Source: CAZVAR01 sp964625225 (lineage in GTDB: Bacteria > Pseudomonadota > Alphaproteobacteria > JAJUGE01). Taken from it: 64,000 nt of DNA. The stretch spans positions 1 to 64,000 of the forward strand of contig CAZVAR010000003.1 of the NCBI GenBank assembly GCA_964625225.1, given 5' to 3'. This document shows, in pieces, positions 45,378 to 54,829 of the stretch. The position numbers and the translations under genes are program-made. Position 1 is the first letter of the stretch. Each line of letters opens with the position of its first letter. The notes under the pieces were generated by a model, which did no database searches, had not been told where the DNA came from, and worked only from the letters and a program-made list of their open reading frames with translations.

Positions 45378-46973
45378 ATGACCATCCGCCTGAAGTTCCT
45401 CGGCGCCGCCGGGACGGTCACCGGTTCCTGCTATCTGGTCCAGCATCCAGGGGGGAGGTTCATTGTCGACTGCGGACTGTTTCAGGGTACGAAGACGCTC
45501 CGGCAGTTGAATTATGGCCCGCTCCCGTTCGATCCGAGAGCAATCGACTGCGTGTTGCTCACGCACGCGCACATCGACCATTCCGGCCTGCTGCCGAAGC
45601 TGGTCGGACAGGGCTTCGCCGGACCGATCTATGCCACCGGGGCGACGGGCCGCCTTCTTCGCTTCGTGCTGCCCGATAGCGCTGCCATCCAGGAGAGTGA
45701 AGTCGAGCGGCTAAACCGGCGGAACGCCCAACGCGGCCGCGACATCGTCCAGCCGATCTACAGCCGCGACGATGCCGAGATTGCGCTCACACAACTACGT
45801 GCCGTTTCCTACCAGGAGTGGATCGAACTGGGTGGCGGAGTCGAGGCCCGGTTCTGGAACGCGGGTCACATTCTCGGATCCGCTTCGATCGAGGTGAGGC
45901 TTGCGACCGGTCGCTCAGACCAACGCCTGCTCCGACTGCTGTTCTCCGGCGACATCGGCCCGGAGCACAAGCTGTTTCATCCAGATCCGGATGGACCCGA
46001 GGACCTCGACTATATCGTCTGCGAGGCAACCTACGGCGGGCGAACCCGGACGCCCATGGACGCCGAGGCCCGTCGCGCGGTTCTCCGGGAGGAGGTCTCG
46101 GCGGCGCTCGAACGCGGCGGCAATCTCCTGATCCCGGCATTTGCCGTCGAGCGTACACAGGAGCTGCTGGCCGACCTTTGCGTGCTGTTCGATCGCGGGG
46201 ACTTGCCCAAGGCGGTGCTGTTTCTCGATTCGCCCCTGGCGATCCGCGCAACCGAGGCCTTCCTCGCTCTGGCCGGCGACCTGGAGGATCTCGGTTCGGC
46301 GGGGAATCCGTTTCGTCGGCCCAACATCCGCTTTACGGAGTCTGTGGCAGAGAGTCGAGCGATCGATCGCTTCTCGAACGGAGCGATCATCATGGCGGGC
46401 AGCGGGATGTGCGATGCCGGCCGGATCCGACATCATCTTAAGCGTCACCTCTGGCGCCAGGACTCGACGGTCCTGCTCACCGGCCATCAAGCAGTCGGCA
46501 CCATGGGCCACCTCCTGCTGTCGGGTAAGCGCTCCGTGCGGATCCATGGCGAAGAGGTCGCCGTGCGGGCCACGATCCGTCGCATCGACGCATACAGCGG
46601 GCATGCCGACGGGGAGCAACTTGCCGAATGGGTGATGGCCCGCCGACCGCTCGGTCGGGGTCTGTTTCTCGTCCATGGCGACGACCCGGCCCGCGAGGCG
46701 CTTCGGCAGCGCCTCATCGAGCGTGGCCTGAGTGCCGACCGCATATTCCTGCCGCAGCTCGACAATGTTTTCGATCTCACACGCGAGCGCTTGCCCGTAC
46801 CGCGGCCCGGGCCCCACCGCCTACCCGACGCGGCCCTATCCCGTCTCGACTGGCACAACGATTACGCCCAACTGCTGTTGGACATCCGCGAGGCCCTGGA
46901 CCGTGCCGCCGACGAGAAGGCACGTGCTGTCCTATTGCGGCGGCTCCGTCGTGCTCTGGAGCCGGGACCATAG
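45378..46973 (+). CDS. MBL-fold beta-CASP ribonuclease family protein
   Basis: 531 aa, longer than usual (about 460). Metal motifs: LTHAHIDHSG (HxHxDH, about residue 62), NAGHILGSAS, FSGDIGP and the beta-CASP elements FAVERTQEL, MAGSGMCDAGRI and YSGHADG. The final motif is HGDDPAR, where HGE is common. The tail (about residues 465-531) adds a helical extension. Relatives are RNA exo/endonucleases; the bacterial role is unproven. ATG 45378; monocistronic. Confidence 0.88.
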   Translation: MTIRLKFLGAAGTVTGSCYLVQHPGGRFIVDCGLFQGTKTLRQLNYGPLPFDPRAIDCVLLTHAHIDHSGLLPKLVGQGFAGPIYATGATGRLLRFVLPDSAAIQESEVERLNRRNAQRGRDIVQPIYSRDDAEIALTQLRAVSYQEWIELGGGVEARFWNAGHILGSASIEVRLATGRSDQRLLRLLFSGDIGPEHKLFHPDPDGPEDLDYIVCEATYGGRTRTPMDAEARRAVLREEVSAALERGGNLLIPAFAVERTQELLADLCVLFDRGDLPKAVLFLDSPLAIRATEAFLALAGDLEDLGSAGNPFRRPNIRFTESVAESRAIDRFSNGAIIMAGSGMCDAGRIRHHLKRHLWRQDSTVLLTGHQAVGTMGHLLLSGKRSVRIHGEEVAVRATIRRIDAYSGHADGEQLAEWVMARRPLGRGLFLVHGDDPAREALRQRLIERGLSADRIFLPQLDNVFDLTRERLPVPRPGPHRLPDAALSRLDWHNDYAQLLLDIREALDRAADEKARAVLLRRLRRALEPGP

Positions 46974-47131
46974 CGGTCGAATGCACCTCACGCGAAATGG
47001 GGTCCGGACTCTGGAAACCGATCCGACGGATGGCGGTGCAACCACTTTGACGCCTCGGCGGGCAGCTCCGAAACGAAATGTCGACGGAATCGGAGCGACC
47101 GACCGCAACTGCGTGTGTTCCGTCCCTGTAT
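46974..47131. other. Intergenic spacer between convergent genes
   Basis: 158 bp between the beta-CASP gene and ppsA, both ending here. No clear terminator hairpin was found. Confidence 0.5.
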
Positions 47132-49558
47132 CTAATCCGCTCTCGGCGTGCGACCCAGCGTGCGCTCCAATTCCACGATCCGCGAGATTGTCGCCAGCAC
47201 CCGATCTGGGCTCAGGCTGAGTGAGTCGATACCATTGCGGACCAGGAATTCCGCCACTTCCGGATGGTCCGACGGCGCTTGGCCGCAAATGCCAATATGG
47301 CGGCCGTTACGCTTCGCCCCTTCGATCGCCAGACGCAGCATCTCCAGCATGCCCGGATCGCGCTCGTCGAAATCGAAGGCAACGATTTCGGAGTCGCGAT
47401 CCACGCCAAGCGTGAGCTGTGTCAGGTCGTTAGAGCCGATCGAGAAGCCGTCGAACAGTTTTGCGAAAGCGTCGATGCGGATCACGTTGTTAGGGATCTC
47501 GCACATCAGATAGAGTTCCAGCCCGCCCTCGCCGCGCCTGAGCCCGTTGGCCGCCAGGGCCTCGACAACGCGCTCGGCCTCCACCTCACGCCGGCAGAAT
47601 GGCACCATGACCTTCACGTTCTTGAGGCCCATTTCGGCCCGGACCCGCTTCAGCGCCGCGCACTCCAGCGCGAATCCCGCCGCATACGCCGGATGCACAT
47701 AGCGCGCCGCTCCGCGGAATCCGAGCATCGGGTTGGCCTCTTCCGGCTCGAAGGTGCGGCCGCCCAGAAGGCTCGCATATTCGTTGGTCTTGAAATCCGA
47801 CAGCCGCACGATCACCGGCTTCGGCCAGAATGCCGCAGCGATCGTGCCGATCCCTTCGGAAAGCTTCTGGACGAAGAATTCGCTCGGCGAGGAATAATGC
47901 CGTGTCAACGTAGCGATCGCAGCACGCTCATCTGGATCGGCTACCCGCTCCGGATGCACCAGCGCCATCGGATGTGCCTTGATATATTCCGAGATGATGA
48001 ATTCCATCCGGGCGAGGCCGACACCGTCGGTCGGGAGCTGTGCCAGTTTGAACGCAAGTTCCGGGTTGCCGAGGTTGACCATGATCTCGGTGGCGGGCCG
48101 CACCAGCCCGGCCGTGTCGATCTCTTCGACGGCGAACGGCACCGCGCCTTCATAGACCCGGCCCACGTCGCCCTCGGCGCAGGACACCGTAACCGTCTGA
48201 GCGTCCCGCAGCCGCTCGGTCGCATGCTCCGCCCCTACCACCGCCGGGATGCCGAGCTCGCGCGACACGATCGCGGCGTGACAGGTACGCCCGCCGCGGT
48301 TGGTGACGATTGCCGCAGCTGTCTTCATTACCGGCTCCCAGTCCGGTGAGGTCGTCTCGGACACCAAAACCTCGCCCGGCCTAAACTCGGCCAGTCCGTG
48401 CGCATCGGCGATGATCCGCACCGCACCGGTGGCAACCGCGCTGCCCACCGCGCGGCCGGTCACGAGGACCGGCGCCTTGCCGCGCAGGGCATATTCGCGC
48501 AGCCGGGTCGCGCTTCGCTGCGAGGCCACGGTTTCGGGGCGGGCCTGCACGATGTAGAGCTGCCCGTCCAACCCGTCTTTCGCCCATTCGATGTCCATCG
48601 GCCTCGGCTGCCCGGCGCGACGACTGTAATGCTCCTCGATCTTGAGGGCGGCATCGGCGAGGGTCAGCACCTCTGCATCCTCGATGCAGAACCGTGCCCG
48701 ATCGGCCTTCGGCGTCGGCACGGTGCGGCTGCCCTCCCGGCTGCTGCGGCCCTCGGCATAGACCATCTTGATCTGCTTCTCCCCGAGCGACCGGCGCAGC
48801 ACGGCACGGAAGCCCTGTCGGAAGGTCGGCTTGTGAACGTAGAACTCGTCCGGATCGACCGTGCCCTGCACGACGGTCTCGCCGAGGCCGTAGGCGCCGG
48901 TGATGAACACCACGTCGCGGAAGCCGGACTCGGTGTCGAGCGTGAAGATCACGCCGCTGGCCGCGAGATCGGCGCGCACCATCTTCATCACCCCGACCGA
49001 CAGAGCGACCTTAAAATGGTCGAAGCCCTGGTCGATCCGGTAGGAGATAGCACGGTCGGTGAAGATCGAAGCAAGGCAGCGCCGGCAGGCGTGGAACAAC
49101 ATCTCCTCGCCGCGTACGTTGAGATACGTCTCATGCTGGCCGGCAAAGCTTGCAGTCGGCAGGTCCTCGGCGGTGGCGGAGCTGCGTACGGCGACGCTCA
49201 GCTCCTCCCCATACTCCTCGACCAATTTGCGCCAGGCCGCGCCGACCTCCTCCCGCAGCTTCTGGTTCTCCGCCGCCGCATAGACGATCTCCCGGGCCTC
49301 GGCCCCGGCCCGCGCCAGCGCCCGCACATCGTTCTTGTCGAGATCGTCGAGAAGTTCGTGCAGCCGCTCCCAGGCGCCTGCCTCGGTCAGGATGTCCCGA
49401 TAGGCCTCGGCAGTGGTCGCGAAGCCGTTCGGGACGTGCAGGCCGAGCGGCGTGAGCTCCCGGTAGAGCTCGCCGAGCGAAGCGTTCTTGCCGCCGACCA
49501 ATGGTACATCGTCGAGATTCAGTTCCGCAAACCAGCGGACATAGCGCTCCTCGGGCAT
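47132..49558 (-). CDS. ppsA: Phosphoenolpyruvate synthase
   Basis: 808 aa, typical for PpsA. ATG 49558 follows GAGGGAG. N-terminal ATP-grasp part (GGKNASLGELYREL, YGLGETVVQG), central phospho-His domain with GGRTCHAAIVSRELGIPAVVG at about residue 415-435, and C-terminal PEP/pyruvate barrel with the catalytic Cys in GICGQAPSDHPE. It makes PEP from pyruvate and ATP, feeding gluconeogenesis and so, indirectly, the glycogen/trehalose genes. Longer upstream reading is not family-like. Confidence 0.95.
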   Translation of the reverse strand: MPEERYVRWFAELNLDDVPLVGGKNASLGELYRELTPLGLHVPNGFATTAEAYRDILTEAGAWERLHELLDDLDKNDVRALARAGAEAREIVYAAAENQKLREEVGAAWRKLVEEYGEELSVAVRSSATAEDLPTASFAGQHETYLNVRGEEMLFHACRRCLASIFTDRAISYRIDQGFDHFKVALSVGVMKMVRADLAASGVIFTLDTESGFRDVVFITGAYGLGETVVQGTVDPDEFYVHKPTFRQGFRAVLRRSLGEKQIKMVYAEGRSSREGSRTVPTPKADRARFCIEDAEVLTLADAALKIEEHYSRRAGQPRPMDIEWAKDGLDGQLYIVQARPETVASQRSATRLREYALRGKAPVLVTGRAVGSAVATGAVRIIADAHGLAEFRPGEVLVSETTSPDWEPVMKTAAAIVTNRGGRTCHAAIVSRELGIPAVVGAEHATERLRDAQTVTVSCAEGDVGRVYEGAVPFAVEEIDTAGLVRPATEIMVNLGNPELAFKLAQLPTDGVGLARMEFIISEYIKAHPMALVHPERVADPDERAAIATLTRHYSSPSEFFVQKLSEGIGTIAAAFWPKPVIVRLSDFKTNEYASLLGGRTFEPEEANPMLGFRGAARYVHPAYAAGFALECAALKRVRAEMGLKNVKVMVPFCRREVEAERVVEALAANGLRRGEGGLELYLMCEIPNNVIRIDAFAKLFDGFSIGSNDLTQLTLGVDRDSEIVAFDFDERDPGMLEMLRLAIEGAKRNGRHIGICGQAPSDHPEVAEFLVRNGIDSLSLSPDRVLATISRIVELERTLGRTPRAD

Positions 49559-50260
49559 CCAGAGCTCCCTCGCTTCGTCGGCCGTCGTTCGTGAAATGTA
49601 ATCGAACCCGGGACATTCCAGTTGTCCTGCGTCAACTCGGCCGCTCAAAAGGCCAGCAGGACGAGACGGGCGATCGGACAGACCGGCCCTGCCACTCCGG
49701 GTTCGCTTGAACTCGACCCACGCGCGCTTGGCCGTCCGCGCCGGCGAGCGGAACATCACGGCCGAGCGGTTTCTCTATATGCTATCCAGGACGTCCCACG
49801 CACGCAGGCGCAACCCCGGTGAAATCAGCCCACGCGACCGGCCGCGTCCACCCGACCACGGTTTCAGTGAAGGCGCCTATTGCTACAGAAGCTAGTCGCG
49901 GTAGGGCACCCCTCCCTTCCAGCCCGGGTTGGGACGCCCTTATACGGTCGACGCTTTTGTTGAGCCATCGACGACCGCATCGGCATCGCCGCGCGGCGGC
50001 GCGGGCTCTACCCGAGGGCAGGCTTCATCACCCCAAGTCCTTGGACACGCTGCGTGGGAACCACGCCGGGACCGCCGCCGACCTGACTGCAAGGTCTTCT
50101 TGAAGGCGCGGACTGTCTCGGTGTCGGCCATGCCCGGCGCAGCCGGGTAGACAGCTTCCGCTAAGCCCATCGCCCGTCGGTCCAGATCCAATGTCCGGTT
50201 GTCGATTGCGGCCACCAACTCGTCCAGGATCGCTGCGCCGGTCGGTACGCGGCGACCCGG
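49559..50260. other. Intergenic region, no confident gene
   Basis: About 700 bp between ppsA and the dct terminator. A minus-strand open frame at 49940-50266 contains a non-random stretch (LDELVAAIDNRTLDLDRR), but its only start is a TTG in the terminator T-tract, so it may be a remnant. No ribosome site, repeat or RNA gene was recognised. Confidence 0.4.
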
Positions 50261-50289
50261 AAACAAGGGGGCCGAAGCCTCTCGGCCCC
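50261..50289 (-). terminator. Intrinsic terminator after dctP
   Basis: On the minus strand GGGGCCGA-GAGGCT-TCGGCCCC forms an 8-bp stem with a 6-nt loop, followed by CTTGTTT. It lies about 70 bp after the dctP stop and is the best terminator in the window. Confidence 0.7.
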
Positions 50290-50359
50290 GGCCCCTCTCT
50301 TCTCGGCAATTCCCCGCGTGATCGGGAAACGCGTGGAAAAGGACTCCTTATGGATATTG

Positions 50360-51397
50360 TTAATCGATATGGCCGAGTTGGGTGAGGAGATCCCTGATCA
50401 TGGCCACGGCCTTCGCCGCCTCCGGTCCCTTCTTGGCTTCGTCGTCCCAGATCTTCTGCGCGGCGTTGGTGAGGTGCGCGACCACCTCGGGCGGCAGTTG
50501 GTTGATCTTGACGCCCTGCTCCCTCACCGCCTTGGCGAGAGTCGTCTGCTCGAGGAACTGATACTCGTTCGTGCGCGCCCAGAATTGCTTCTCCAGCTCG
50601 TCGATCACGCATGTGCGCAATTCCTCCGGCAACCCGTCCAGCGCCTTCTGATTGACGATGAAGGCGTCGATGCCGGAGATCGTCAGCGGCGGCTTGACGT
50701 GATATTTGGCCACCTCATAGAGGCCCATGCTGCTCGCACCCTGGGCTGCGCCCCAATGGGCGCCGTCGATCACGCCCGTCGCCAACGCCGGATAGATCTC
50801 CGGACCGGCGATATAGGACGCTGCGGCTCCGGCCTCCGAGAGGAAGCGCTGCAACGTGCCGGCCGAACGGATCTTGATCTGCTTCAGGTCCTCGACCGAC
50901 TCGATCGGCTTCTTCAGGACCATCTCGGTCACATAAACCTTATCGGTCGAGTAGTAGACGCCCTGCTTCGCAACCTCATCGCGGATCACCTGCTCGAAGT
51001 TCATGTACTTCTGGAAGTAGACCGCTTCCCAGACGTGATGGAACGCGAACGGCAGGCCCGCGGCGACCCCGGCGGTTGTTATGGTCGCAGGCAGATAGGC
51101 CGGCGAGGTGGTTCCCATCTGGATGACACCGCGCCGGACGGCATTGAAGATCTCCTTGGCAGGGAACAGCGCTCCGGCCTCGTGCAGTTCGAGTATCAAC
51201 CGGTCTCCGGTGCATTCCGCGATCTTGTTCTTGATCCGCACCAGGCTGCCCTCGAAGGAGCTGCTGGCGCTCGGCCAATGCGTCTGCACGCGCCAGGTAA
51301 TCTTCTCCTGCGCCATGCCGGCGCCGGGAAGCACGACGGCGGCAGCCAGCGCGGCAACCGCGGGAATGCGAAGCCTCTTCCAGGGCGTCGGAAACAT
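50360..51397 (-). CDS. dctP: TRAP transporter substrate-binding protein DctP
   Basis: 345 aa, with a signal peptide in about 1-29 ending GAGMAQ. DctP-family features: WRVQTHWP, RLILELHEAGALFPAKEIF, a conserved Arg in IRSAGTLQRF that would clamp the substrate carboxylate, and GVIDGAHWG. A periplasmic receptor for an organic acid (C4-dicarboxylate or keto acid; not resolved). GGAGGAG precedes ATG. It is downstream of dctM, after a 250-bp spacer, and closes the operon. Confidence 0.94.
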   Translation of the reverse strand: MFPTPWKRLRIPAVAALAAAVVLPGAGMAQEKITWRVQTHWPSASSSFEGSLVRIKNKIAECTGDRLILELHEAGALFPAKEIFNAVRRGVIQMGTTSPAYLPATITTAGVAAGLPFAFHHVWEAVYFQKYMNFEQVIRDEVAKQGVYYSTDKVYVTEMVLKKPIESVEDLKQIKIRSAGTLQRFLSEAGAAASYIAGPEIYPALATGVIDGAHWGAAQGASSMGLYEVAKYHVKPPLTISGIDAFIVNQKALDGLPEELRTCVIDELEKQFWARTNEYQFLEQTTLAKAVREQGVKINQLPPEVVAHLTNAAQKIWDDEAKKGPEAAKAVAMIRDLLTQLGHID

Positions 51398-51647
51398 ATC
51401 CGTTTCTCCTCCTTGTGAATGTTATCAGTGGTGTTCCCTTCCAGATGGGAACGGGCTTTCGGCCGGCGGCCCCCACTCGGGCGCCGAGACGATCCCGTCA
51501 CCTGCATACCGGGCGGCGCGGTCAGCGGTCCCGGATCCCGGCGGCTCCGGTACGGGTTCGCCCCGATCCGTCGCACGCTGACCGCCCGACGCCATCCCCC
51601 TTTCCTCCACGTCGCCCGCGCCGGCCTACAGCTTTGCGCTATCCGCG
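51398..51647. other. Spacer between dctM and dctP
   Basis: 250 bp, unusually long within a TRAP operon. It may hold a separate dctP promoter or an attenuator. The ribosome site of dctP lies at its low end. No repeat or RNA gene was recognised. Confidence 0.4.
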
Positions 51648-52958
51648 CTACAGGATGATCGACGGCAGCCAAGTGGCAATCCAGGGAAAGATCATGATCA
51701 GGATCATCCCCAGAATCAGCACCAGCGTGTAGGGGATCGTTGAACGGTAGATGTCGGCCATGGTGATGCCGCTCGGCACGATACCCTTGAGGTAGAAGAG
51801 GTTGAAGCCGAAGGGCGGCGTCTGATAGCCGATCTCCATGTTGATCACGAAGAGGATGCCGAACCAGATCGGGTCGAAGCCGAGTGCCGACACCACCGGC
51901 AGGAACACCGGCAGCGTGATCAGCATGATGCCCACCGGGTCGAGCACCATTCCCAGCAAGAGGAGAACCATCTGCATGAAGACGATGGTGCCCCAGGGTC
52001 CGCCGGGGATGTAGGCCATCAGGCCCTCGATGAAGGACTGCGCGCCCATGCCCTGATACGCCGCGCTGAAGGCGTGCGCAGCGAAGAGGATCCACATGAT
52101 CATGCCGGTGAGCTTGAACGTTCGCAGCAGGGACTCTCGCATGAGCGACCAGGTCAATTGCCGGTGCAGCGCCGCCGAGATCATCGCTCCGAGCACGCCC
52201 ATCGCCGCCGCCTCGGTAGGGGTCGCAAGCCCCAGCATGATCGAGCCGAGCACCATCACCACGATCCCGATCGGCAGGATCACCGACCGGAGGGAAGCCA
52301 ACTTCTCCCCCCAGTCGCCGCGCTCCTCCTTCGGTAGAGCCGGTCCCAGCTCCGGCTGCAGCCAGCAGCGGATGGAGATGTAGACCGCGATCAGGAGCGC
52401 CAGCATCAAGCCCGGGACGACGCCGGCCGCGAAGAGCTTCCCTACCGAGACGCCGGTGATGAGCGCGTAGAGGATCATCAGCACGCTCGGCGGGATCAGG
52501 ATGCCTAACCCGCCGCCAGCGCTGATGCAGCCGATCGCCAGCCGCTTGTCGTAGCCGCGCTCCAGCATCGCCGGCAGCGCGATGGTGCCCATGGTGACGA
52601 CCGCGGCGCCGCTGATTCCCACCATGGCGGCGAATATGGTGCAGATGCCGACAGTGCCGATGGCCAAGCCGCCGCGCACCCCGCCCCACCACAAATGCAT
52701 CATCCGATAGAGGTCTTTGGCGATGCCCGTTCGTTCCAGGAGCATCGCCATCAGTATGAACAGCGGGACCGCGACGATGGTGAAGCTGTTCATGCTTCCC
52801 CACATCTGCGAGGCCACCATGTAGAACGCCTCCGGCCCCCAGGTGAAGTAGAGGAAGATCACCGAGACGCCGCCGAGCACGAAAGCCAGCGGCAGGCCGA
52901 GCACGAGGAAAAGTACGAGCGCGCCGAAGAAGAGCAGCGTCAAGAGCTCGATACTCAT
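51648..52958 (-). CDS. dctM: TRAP transporter large permease DctM
   Basis: 436 aa with about twelve transmembrane helices. DctM family marks: LFFGALVLFLVLGLPLAFVL, SGGLGILIPPS-like AGGGLGILIPPS, LATPTEAAAMG and INMEIGYQTPPFG. The membrane channel for sodium-coupled uptake. It overlaps dctQ by 4 bp. Confidence 0.95.
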   Translation of the reverse strand: MSIELLTLLFFGALVLFLVLGLPLAFVLGGVSVIFLYFTWGPEAFYMVASQMWGSMNSFTIVAVPLFILMAMLLERTGIAKDLYRMMHLWWGGVRGGLAIGTVGICTIFAAMVGISGAAVVTMGTIALPAMLERGYDKRLAIGCISAGGGLGILIPPSVLMILYALITGVSVGKLFAAGVVPGLMLALLIAVYISIRCWLQPELGPALPKEERGDWGEKLASLRSVILPIGIVVMVLGSIMLGLATPTEAAAMGVLGAMISAALHRQLTWSLMRESLLRTFKLTGMIMWILFAAHAFSAAYQGMGAQSFIEGLMAYIPGGPWGTIVFMQMVLLLLGMVLDPVGIMLITLPVFLPVVSALGFDPIWFGILFVINMEIGYQTPPFGFNLFYLKGIVPSGITMADIYRSTIPYTLVLILGMILIMIFPWIATWLPSIIL

Positions 52959-53506
52959 GCCGCATCCTCCTCAGGCACATAGTGCCAGACCTGCCCCTGC
53001 GGCGACGCGACGCCGAGCGCGGTCAGGAGGTCCTGAAGGAACTTGACTGTGCCCTGCAGGAGCAGCAACACGGCTCCGACGGGAATCATGAGCTTTACCG
53101 GCCAGATCGGCGGATCCCAGGCCGATTGCGAACGCTCCCAGAACGATATCGACTCGTATGCGAGCTCGGCCCCGAAATACAGAAGGGCGACCACAAAGGC
53201 AAAGAACAGGGCGGACGTGAAGACGTCGATCGTCGCCCTCGCTCTCGGGGAGAAGCGGGAATAGAGCAGGTCCACGTTGACATGGCCGTAATGCGCCATG
53301 ACGTAGCCGCCCGAAAGCACAGCGTAGACGCCGAACAGCATCTGCGCGAGTTCGTTCGTCCACACTTTCGGAGCGCCGAGCAAGTATCGGGTGGCGACCT
53401 CCGCGACCAGGAGCGCGAAGATGGCCAGAAGCAGGTAGGAAACCCATCGTCCCAGCCAGTCGTTGAGCCGCGTGATGCCGCGCATAACCGCGTAAAGTCC
53501 GCGCAT
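52955..53506 (-). CDS. dctQ: TRAP transporter small permease DctQ
   Basis: 183 aa with four hydrophobic segments. Family signals: WVSYLLLAIFALLVAEVATRYLL-type first helix and VWTNELAQMLFGVYAVL. Couples with DctM. It is first in the dct operon; the region upstream contains IS debris. Confidence 0.93.
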   Translation of the reverse strand: MRGLYAVMRGITRLNDWLGRWVSYLLLAIFALLVAEVATRYLLGAPKVWTNELAQMLFGVYAVLSGGYVMAHYGHVNVDLLYSRFSPRARATIDVFTSALFFAFVVALLYFGAELAYESISFWERSQSAWDPPIWPVKLMIPVGAVLLLLQGTVKFLQDLLTALGVASPQGQVWHYVPEEDAA

Positions 53507-53800
53507 GCCCGCTTTGCCTCCCCTAAGAAGTCACGCCCCAGGGAAGGGAGTCTACGCTGCCGTTGCTTGACCTGTCATCCGTTAGCGACAGCAGCGTCTT
53601 TCCGACTTCGGCGCATACACCCCGGGGACCGTCGACCCAGCGCTGCCGGACCGCCAGGCGCCGTTAGGATCAGGCCTCGATTTGGTCCAGAAGACATGGC
53701 GCCGACAGTGGGAAGAGCCGCTGCGGAGAGGAAGGGCCGGGGTCGAGCACAGTGGGACGGGGCGTCCCGTAAGATCGGTTATGGCCCGGACTTCAGTGAT
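53507..53800. other. Intergenic region upstream of dctQ
   Basis: 294 bp, GC-rich, with no gene recognised. It presumably contains the dct promoter. An IS5-type remnant begins just beyond it. Confidence 0.4.
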
Positions 53801-53940
53801 TTAAGCGCCGCGCGCGGAGCCGATCGCCCATATCTTCCCCCTCCCCTTTGCCGCCATGCGCCGGGCGGTGCGCCTTGACGTAGATGGAGTCGATCGCGGC
53901 CGTGCTCTCGGGCTGGCTCTTCGCCAGCCGCAGCCTGACG
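53800..53940 (-). pseudogene. IS5-family transposase fragment (IS427-like)
   Basis: The minus strand encodes TAAIDSIYVKAHRPAHGGKG, the region around the first catalytic Asp of IS5-type transposases (family pattern IDST.V.AH..A.GA.KG). After that the expected AIGRSRGG reads only in a second frame (WAIGSARGA), so there is a frameshift. The fragment is under 50 residues, and neither end of the element was found. Confidence 0.6.
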
Positions 53941-54218
53941 CCGCTCGGGCGTCATCGCTCGACCGGTACCGACCGCTCATTCCCGCCTCCGCATCTCGAG
54001 TGGAGCCGGAGACCCGCACTTCCGGCACTGGTTCAATGGCCTGAAAGGGCGTCGACTCTAGTGGGCGGTTCGTACCCGCTATGACCGGACCGAGGGACAC
54101 CGACGCGTGCACCGCCGGAACCTCTTCGGTGGCTTGCCGCCATCTCGTTTCGTAACATGTTTCGAGGACAGTTGACGCCGGAACCAAGAGTTCATCTACG
54201 AACGCGTCGGAGCGCTCA
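53941..54218. other. Intergenic region upstream of the orphan receiver gene
   Basis: 278 bp with no gene recognised. It may include more decayed IS sequence. Confidence 0.4.
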
Positions 54219-54647
54219 ATGACAGGGGAGGGGGCCGTAGTGGGAAATCCACGCCTGCTGGCGATCGATGACGAGCCGGAGATCGGCAAGCTGATCAGCA
54301 TCGTTGCCCACCGCTCCGGATTTGATGTGCAGGTGACGACAGATCCCAGAACGTTTCAGGCGACATATCGGGCGTGGCGGCCCGATTTCGTCGTGCTCGA
54401 TCTCGGCATTCCGGGAATCGACGGGGTCGAACTGCTGCGCTTCCTGCGCGAGGAACACGGCCGTTCAGGCATTCTCCTCGTGAGTGGTATGGGGCAGAAC
54501 ATGCTCGAGGTTGTGAAGCACCTCGGCACCGCTTACGGATTGACCATCGCAGCTACTATCGCGAAGCCGTTCCGTGCCGCCGAACTCACGGCTGTTCTCG
54601 AAGAACTGCGGTCGACCCAGTTGTCCGGTGGCAGCCCATTGTCGTGA
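54219..54647 (+). CDS. Stand-alone response-regulator receiver domain
   Basis: 142 aa, one REC domain. Acidic IDDEPEIG, phospho-acceptor Asp in VVLDLGIPG (about residue 60), Ser in LVSGMGQN and Lys in TIAKPFRAAEL. The segment YGLTIAATIAKPFR closely parallels YGLDIRGILQKPFR of the REC-EAL protein at 13801, so the two are probably paralogous receivers. There is no output domain and no kinase nearby. ATG 54219 has GGAG 6 nt upstream; GTG 54240 is an alternative behind GGGGAGGGGG. Confidence 0.85.
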   Translation: MTGEGAVVGNPRLLAIDDEPEIGKLISIVAHRSGFDVQVTTDPRTFQATYRAWRPDFVVLDLGIPGIDGVELLRFLREEHGRSGILLVSGMGQNMLEVVKHLGTAYGLTIAATIAKPFRAAELTAVLEELRSTQLSGGSPLS

Positions 54648-54829
54648 CCGCCGTTGGTAAGCTGACTCCCGTCGCCGATCGAGAACCGACCAACCGATCA
54701 TGAACGGGCGCGTCTCAGATAGCGTGACCGCTGACCTTTCTCCCTGGAGTGCTCTCGGTCCGAACCAACCTCCGTCGAACGGAGACGGAGATGAAGAACA
54801 ACCGCTTCAGAGAAGGGCAAGTCATCGCG
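54648..54829. other. Intergenic region between receiver gene and IS remnant
   Basis: 182 bp; nothing recognised. Confidence 0.4.

Noticed and set aside
45915..46817. 300-codon minus frame in the beta-CASP gene
   Set aside because: Antisense shadow; the plus strand carries all metal motifs.
51196..52980. 594-codon minus frame across dctM and the spacer
   Set aside because: Another frame of the same strand; Arg/His-rich and without a family. dctM in the proper frame is clear.
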